A DNA stretch of 7,684 nucleotides from Candidatus Cloacimonadota bacterium (GTDB lineage Bacteria; Cloacimonadota; Cloacimonadia; Cloacimonadales; JAJBBL01): NCBI GenBank assembly GCA_020532365.1, contig JAJBBL010000227.1, positions 1 to 7,684 on the forward strand. Direction: 5' to 3'. Within the stretch, counting starts at the first letter, position 1, and every line of letters begins with the position of its first letter. This document shows positions 5,266 to 7,684 of the stretch, piece after piece. The position numbers were made by a program, and so were the translations under genes. The notes beneath the pieces are model-generated. The model was not told where the DNA came from. It saw only the letters and a program-made list of their open reading frames with translations, and did not search any database.

Positions 5266-7592
5266 GCACAGTTTTGTATCCACTGATGTGGTTATTACAG
5301 ATTGCATTTTTGTCTTTCTATAAAATAATAGGATCTTATGGCTTATCGTTATTATTACTGTCTGTTGCGACCAGTACGATTATGGCCTGGCTTGGAGTAT
5401 TAATCCAACGTTATCCTGAGAGAGAAGCATTGGTTCAGCGACTTATGGCGCCTAAATTGGCTGCTATCAAAAACGAAGCGCGCGCGGAAGTTCGTCATAG
5501 AATGACTGTAGAGTTGTACAAAAGATATAATTACCATCCCATTTTAGCGCTTAGGTCGGCTTTTCCTCTGATACTTCAACTCCCTTTCCTTTTCGCAGCA
5601 TACCACATGTTGAGTAATATGGAGGCGTTACAGGGTGTATCTTTCTGGCTCATAAAGGATTTAGCATTGCCTGATGGTATGATACTTGGAGAGAATATAC
5701 TGCCTATCTTAATGACAGTTATAAATATTTTAACAGCCCTTCTTACCCCTGGATTCACAAAAAAAGATAAGGTTCAGACTTTTGTGATTGCAGGTCTATT
5801 CCTGGCTCTACTTTACAATGCCGCTTCAGCTTTATTAGTTTATTGGACGACAAACAACCTTATTTTCTTTATTCGAACATTAGCGAGCAGAAAACATGCA
5901 GAGAAAGTGATTGTAGAAAAAGATAAGCGTAGATCAATTAGAGAGTTAATTGAATATATAGCTCCTCTTTTCAAGCAGTATTTTGCTCTTCTATCTATGT
6001 TCTATGTTTTTCAAGCGATAGCACTTGAAAGAGGACTTTACTTTTCAAGCTTCTTAAAGTATATACCCTTCTTTATTGCTACTCTCGGTTTCGCTCTTTT
6101 ACAAGTATATGAAATAAAGAGGAGTTTTCAAAGGTCGTTTAGATATTATGTTGCAAGCCTGATAGTAGGAATATCATTACTAACTGCTTTTCTTGGCTGT
6201 TTGTTAATAATTAAGAAACATATCTCTGTAAGAGAGTTTTTTAACTTCTCAAGTTACACACTCTTTACCTCTACCTTTATAGCAGGTATATTCATTCGCA
6301 AAGAGAAATATGAAGAGCCGTTGGAAACTTTACCACGCTGGCTTTTATTGTTTATTATACCCTTGATTCCCGCTATCCATTACGCTAAGGTGAATGGTGA
6401 GTATCTAATGGGAGAATATAACATCTATTTCTTTATTGTTATACTGTTAGTTGCCTTCATAAACTATATGATTTTACGATCAAGTGTCGACTATACACGC
6501 ACCAAGAGTGATTCTATTTTGAAAGCAGCAGTGTTTACTCTGCTGTTTATCTCTTTGCCGATGTTTAGATTTGCGCTTCGTCTTACAAGTCAAGTTGATA
6601 TCGATTTCTGGATACTTGCATTCTGCACTTTTGTCTTAATTAATCTGATTAACAACAACAAGAGATTTACGAGGGCTTTACAAGTAAGCAGCATAGTTCT
6701 TATTGTATTCATTGTCTCTAGTTTGGTTACAAGAAGTGAAGGGAGTAATATTGGATACAAGAGAAAGGTGTTGAAAGAAGAGTATAAAAGTATAGTGCTT
6801 AAAGAGAAACCAAACATATATCTTTTTGTTTATGACGGCATTCCCAATGAAAGGGTGTTTAGAGAGCAGGGGTTGCCTTTTGAAGAACTAAGCTCTATGT
6901 TTATAGAGTTTCAATTTAAATTGTATCCAGATACCTATTCTTTAGGGGATGCAAGTTTAAATAGTATGGGTAATATGCTTGATTTTTCTAACCGTCCGAT
7001 TAAAACACCAGAAGGGCGTGATGTTTATACTGGGAATTCATGGGTTAACCTAATCTTAAGAGAGAATGGCTATGAAAGTAGATTTCTTCTGGAGAGTTAT
7101 TATACAGGGTACGCTGCAATAACTCATACTGATCTTTTTGATGAGATTTATCCTACCAGGTCGATTAACGCAGCAAAATTGGACTTTTTTTTAGTACTCA
7201 TAAGAGGTGTTTTACAAGGAGAAATGAGGTTTGATACCAGAGGGCTAATTGCTTTAGAAGATGTTGATGTGCAATCGTACAAGCAAAAAGTCATAAAAGA
7301 GGAAAAGGAAAGCTCGTTTGTCGTTAATCATTATGGTTTGCCTGGGCATTCACAGAATTCTGGAAAGTGCTTACCAAATGAAACCGAGTTATGGGTTGAA
7401 AAATTTGAATCCACTTTAGAGTTAATGAGATCAGACTTTGAAACTATTCGTGACTACGATCCAAGTTCAATAGTAATTGCTATTGGAGACCATGGTCCAT
7501 CTTTAACAGGTGATTGTTATAACTTAGCTGACTGGAAAAGAGAGGAGATTACTCCTGATCTTGTGTGGGATCGGATCGGTACAGTGGCGTGA
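5262..7592 (+). CDS. YidC/Oxa1-like domain fused to sulfatase/LTA-synthase-like domain; 3' end frameshifted
   Basis: Residues 1-210 follow the YidC/Oxa1 insertase pattern: two N-terminal helices, a basic cytoplasmic hairpin (about 48-92), then the LPFLFAAYHML and FWLIKDLALPD segments and two more helices. About nine further membrane helices cover roughly 237-490. Residues about 515-776 form an alkaline-phosphatase-superfamily domain like sulfatases and phosphoglycerol or lipoteichoic acid transferases, with metal ligand D525 (VYDGIP), PGHSQNSGKC (694-703, H696) and GDHG (742-745, D743-H744). The usual nucleophile Thr is not evident; by eye G562 lies there, within YSLGDASLNS (559-568). A role in placing or trimming phosphonate or phospho groups on an extracytoplasmic glycan is inferred from context. 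GGAG before ATG 5262 and the ATGA overlap fix the start. The TGA at 7590-7592 interrupts the domain, and a plausible continuation lies in the +1 frame, so this may be a pseudogene. Confidence 0.85.
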   Translation: MSTVLYPLMWLLQIAFLSFYKIIGSYGLSLLLLSVATSTIMAWLGVLIQRYPEREALVQRLMAPKLAAIKNEARAEVRHRMTVELYKRYNYHPILALRSAFPLILQLPFLFAAYHMLSNMEALQGVSFWLIKDLALPDGMILGENILPILMTVINILTALLTPGFTKKDKVQTFVIAGLFLALLYNAASALLVYWTTNNLIFFIRTLASRKHAEKVIVEKDKRRSIRELIEYIAPLFKQYFALLSMFYVFQAIALERGLYFSSFLKYIPFFIATLGFALLQVYEIKRSFQRSFRYYVASLIVGISLLTAFLGCLLIIKKHISVREFFNFSSYTLFTSTFIAGIFIRKEKYEEPLETLPRWLLLFIIPLIPAIHYAKVNGEYLMGEYNIYFFIVILLVAFINYMILRSSVDYTRTKSDSILKAAVFTLLFISLPMFRFALRLTSQVDIDFWILAFCTFVLINLINNNKRFTRALQVSSIVLIVFIVSSLVTRSEGSNIGYKRKVLKEEYKSIVLKEKPNIYLFVYDGIPNERVFREQGLPFEELSSMFIEFQFKLYPDTYSLGDASLNSMGNMLDFSNRPIKTPEGRDVYTGNSWVNLILRENGYESRFLLESYYTGYAAITHTDLFDEIYPTRSINAAKLDFFLVLIRGVLQGEMRFDTRGLIALEDVDVQSYKQKVIKEEKESSFVVNHYGLPGHSQNSGKCLPNETELWVEKFESTLELMRSDFETIRDYDPSSIVIAIGDHGPSLTGDCYNLADWKREEITPDLVWDRIGTVA
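7569..7578 (+). repeat. Tandem GATCG pair at the frameshift site
   Basis: GATCG occurs twice in tandem, directly before GTAC and 11 bases before the premature TGA of the YidC-sulfatase gene. A third copy would change the reading to D-R-I-G-S-V-Q-W-R-D-D and join the two open frames without a stop. Two units are far fewer than classic phase-variable repeats carry, so this is a candidate site of the lesion, not a proven switch. Confidence 0.6.
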
Positions 7593-7684
7593 TGATAGAA
7601 ATAACTTTACGAGGATTGCAGAAAAACAAAGTCCGATTAGTCCCGATATAGCAAATAAGTATATCAATACGATTAAGTATTTAA
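7579..7684 (+). pseudogene. Out-of-frame continuation of the YidC-sulfatase fusion gene, running off the window
   Basis: In the frame one base ahead of the preceding gene, codons starting VQWRDDRNNFTRIAEKQS and continuing SPDIANKYINTIKYL are open to the last base. This frame is open from 7528, after a TAG at 7525-7527. The composition looks like ordinary protein, and the tryptophan-plus-acidic start resembles what follows the GDHG region in sulfatase-like transferases, where from memory a D-R-x-G then a W-containing strand is expected. The true 3' end of the gene lies beyond the window. Net correction needed is loss of one base, or gain of two modulo three. Confidence 0.7.

Noticed and set aside
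7584..7595. Programmed +1 frameshift at the TGA of the fusion gene, as in the RF2 gene
   Set aside because: The codon before TGA is GCG, not a CTT-type slip codon, and no internal Shine-Dalgarno-like stimulator sits just upstream. A mutation or sequence error is simpler.

Overview
The window carries one AT-rich, plus-strand operon of five tightly packed genes. Together they make a small phosphonate, activate it with CMP and very probably attach it to a cell-surface polymer. There is no rRNA, tRNA or other taxonomic marker. The content suggests a bacterial accessory (surface glycan) locus. A Gram-negative host is my weak inference from the periplasm-type sulfatase/phosphoglycerol-transferase-like domain; the organism cannot be named.

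Layout. Positions 1-42 may hold the last codons of an upstream gene. Positions 43-464 hold no convincing gene but contain a perfect 11-bp inverted repeat, a small palindrome, one possible promoter and a possible tiny leader ORF. The operon follows: (1) 465-1763, a cytidylyltransferase fused to phosphoenolpyruvate mutase (Fom1-like); (2) 1760-2884, phosphonopyruvate decarboxylase; (3) 2881-3978, an iron-type alcohol dehydrogenase, best read as phosphonoacetaldehyde reductase; (4) 3994-5265, a membrane-anchored CDP-glycerol glycerophosphotransferase-like (TagB/TagF) transferase; (5) 5262-7592, a large membrane protein joining a YidC/Oxa1-like N-terminus, further membrane helices and a sulfatase/LTA-synthase-like extracytoplasmic domain. 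Genes 1/2, 2/3 and 4/5 share ATGA stop-start overlaps; genes 3 and 4 are 15 bases apart. This implies co-transcription and translational coupling.

How the genes work together. PEP becomes phosphonopyruvate (gene 1 C-terminal domain), then phosphonoacetaldehyde (gene 2), then 2-hydroxyethylphosphonate, HEP (gene 3). The N-terminal domain of gene 1 can make CMP-HEP. Gene 4 is the natural candidate to move HEP from CMP-HEP onto a cytoplasmic-face acceptor, and gene 5 may act on the product at or beyond the membrane. No aminotransferase is present, which favours HEP over 2-aminoethylphosphonate.

Gene 5 is broken in this sequence. Its reading frame stops at 7590-7592 just after a D-R-I-G-T stretch, while a clearly protein-like continuation runs in the +1 frame to the window end. 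A GATCG tandem pair sits directly before the break, and one more copy would restore the frame. This could be a pseudogene, a slippage variant or a sequence error.
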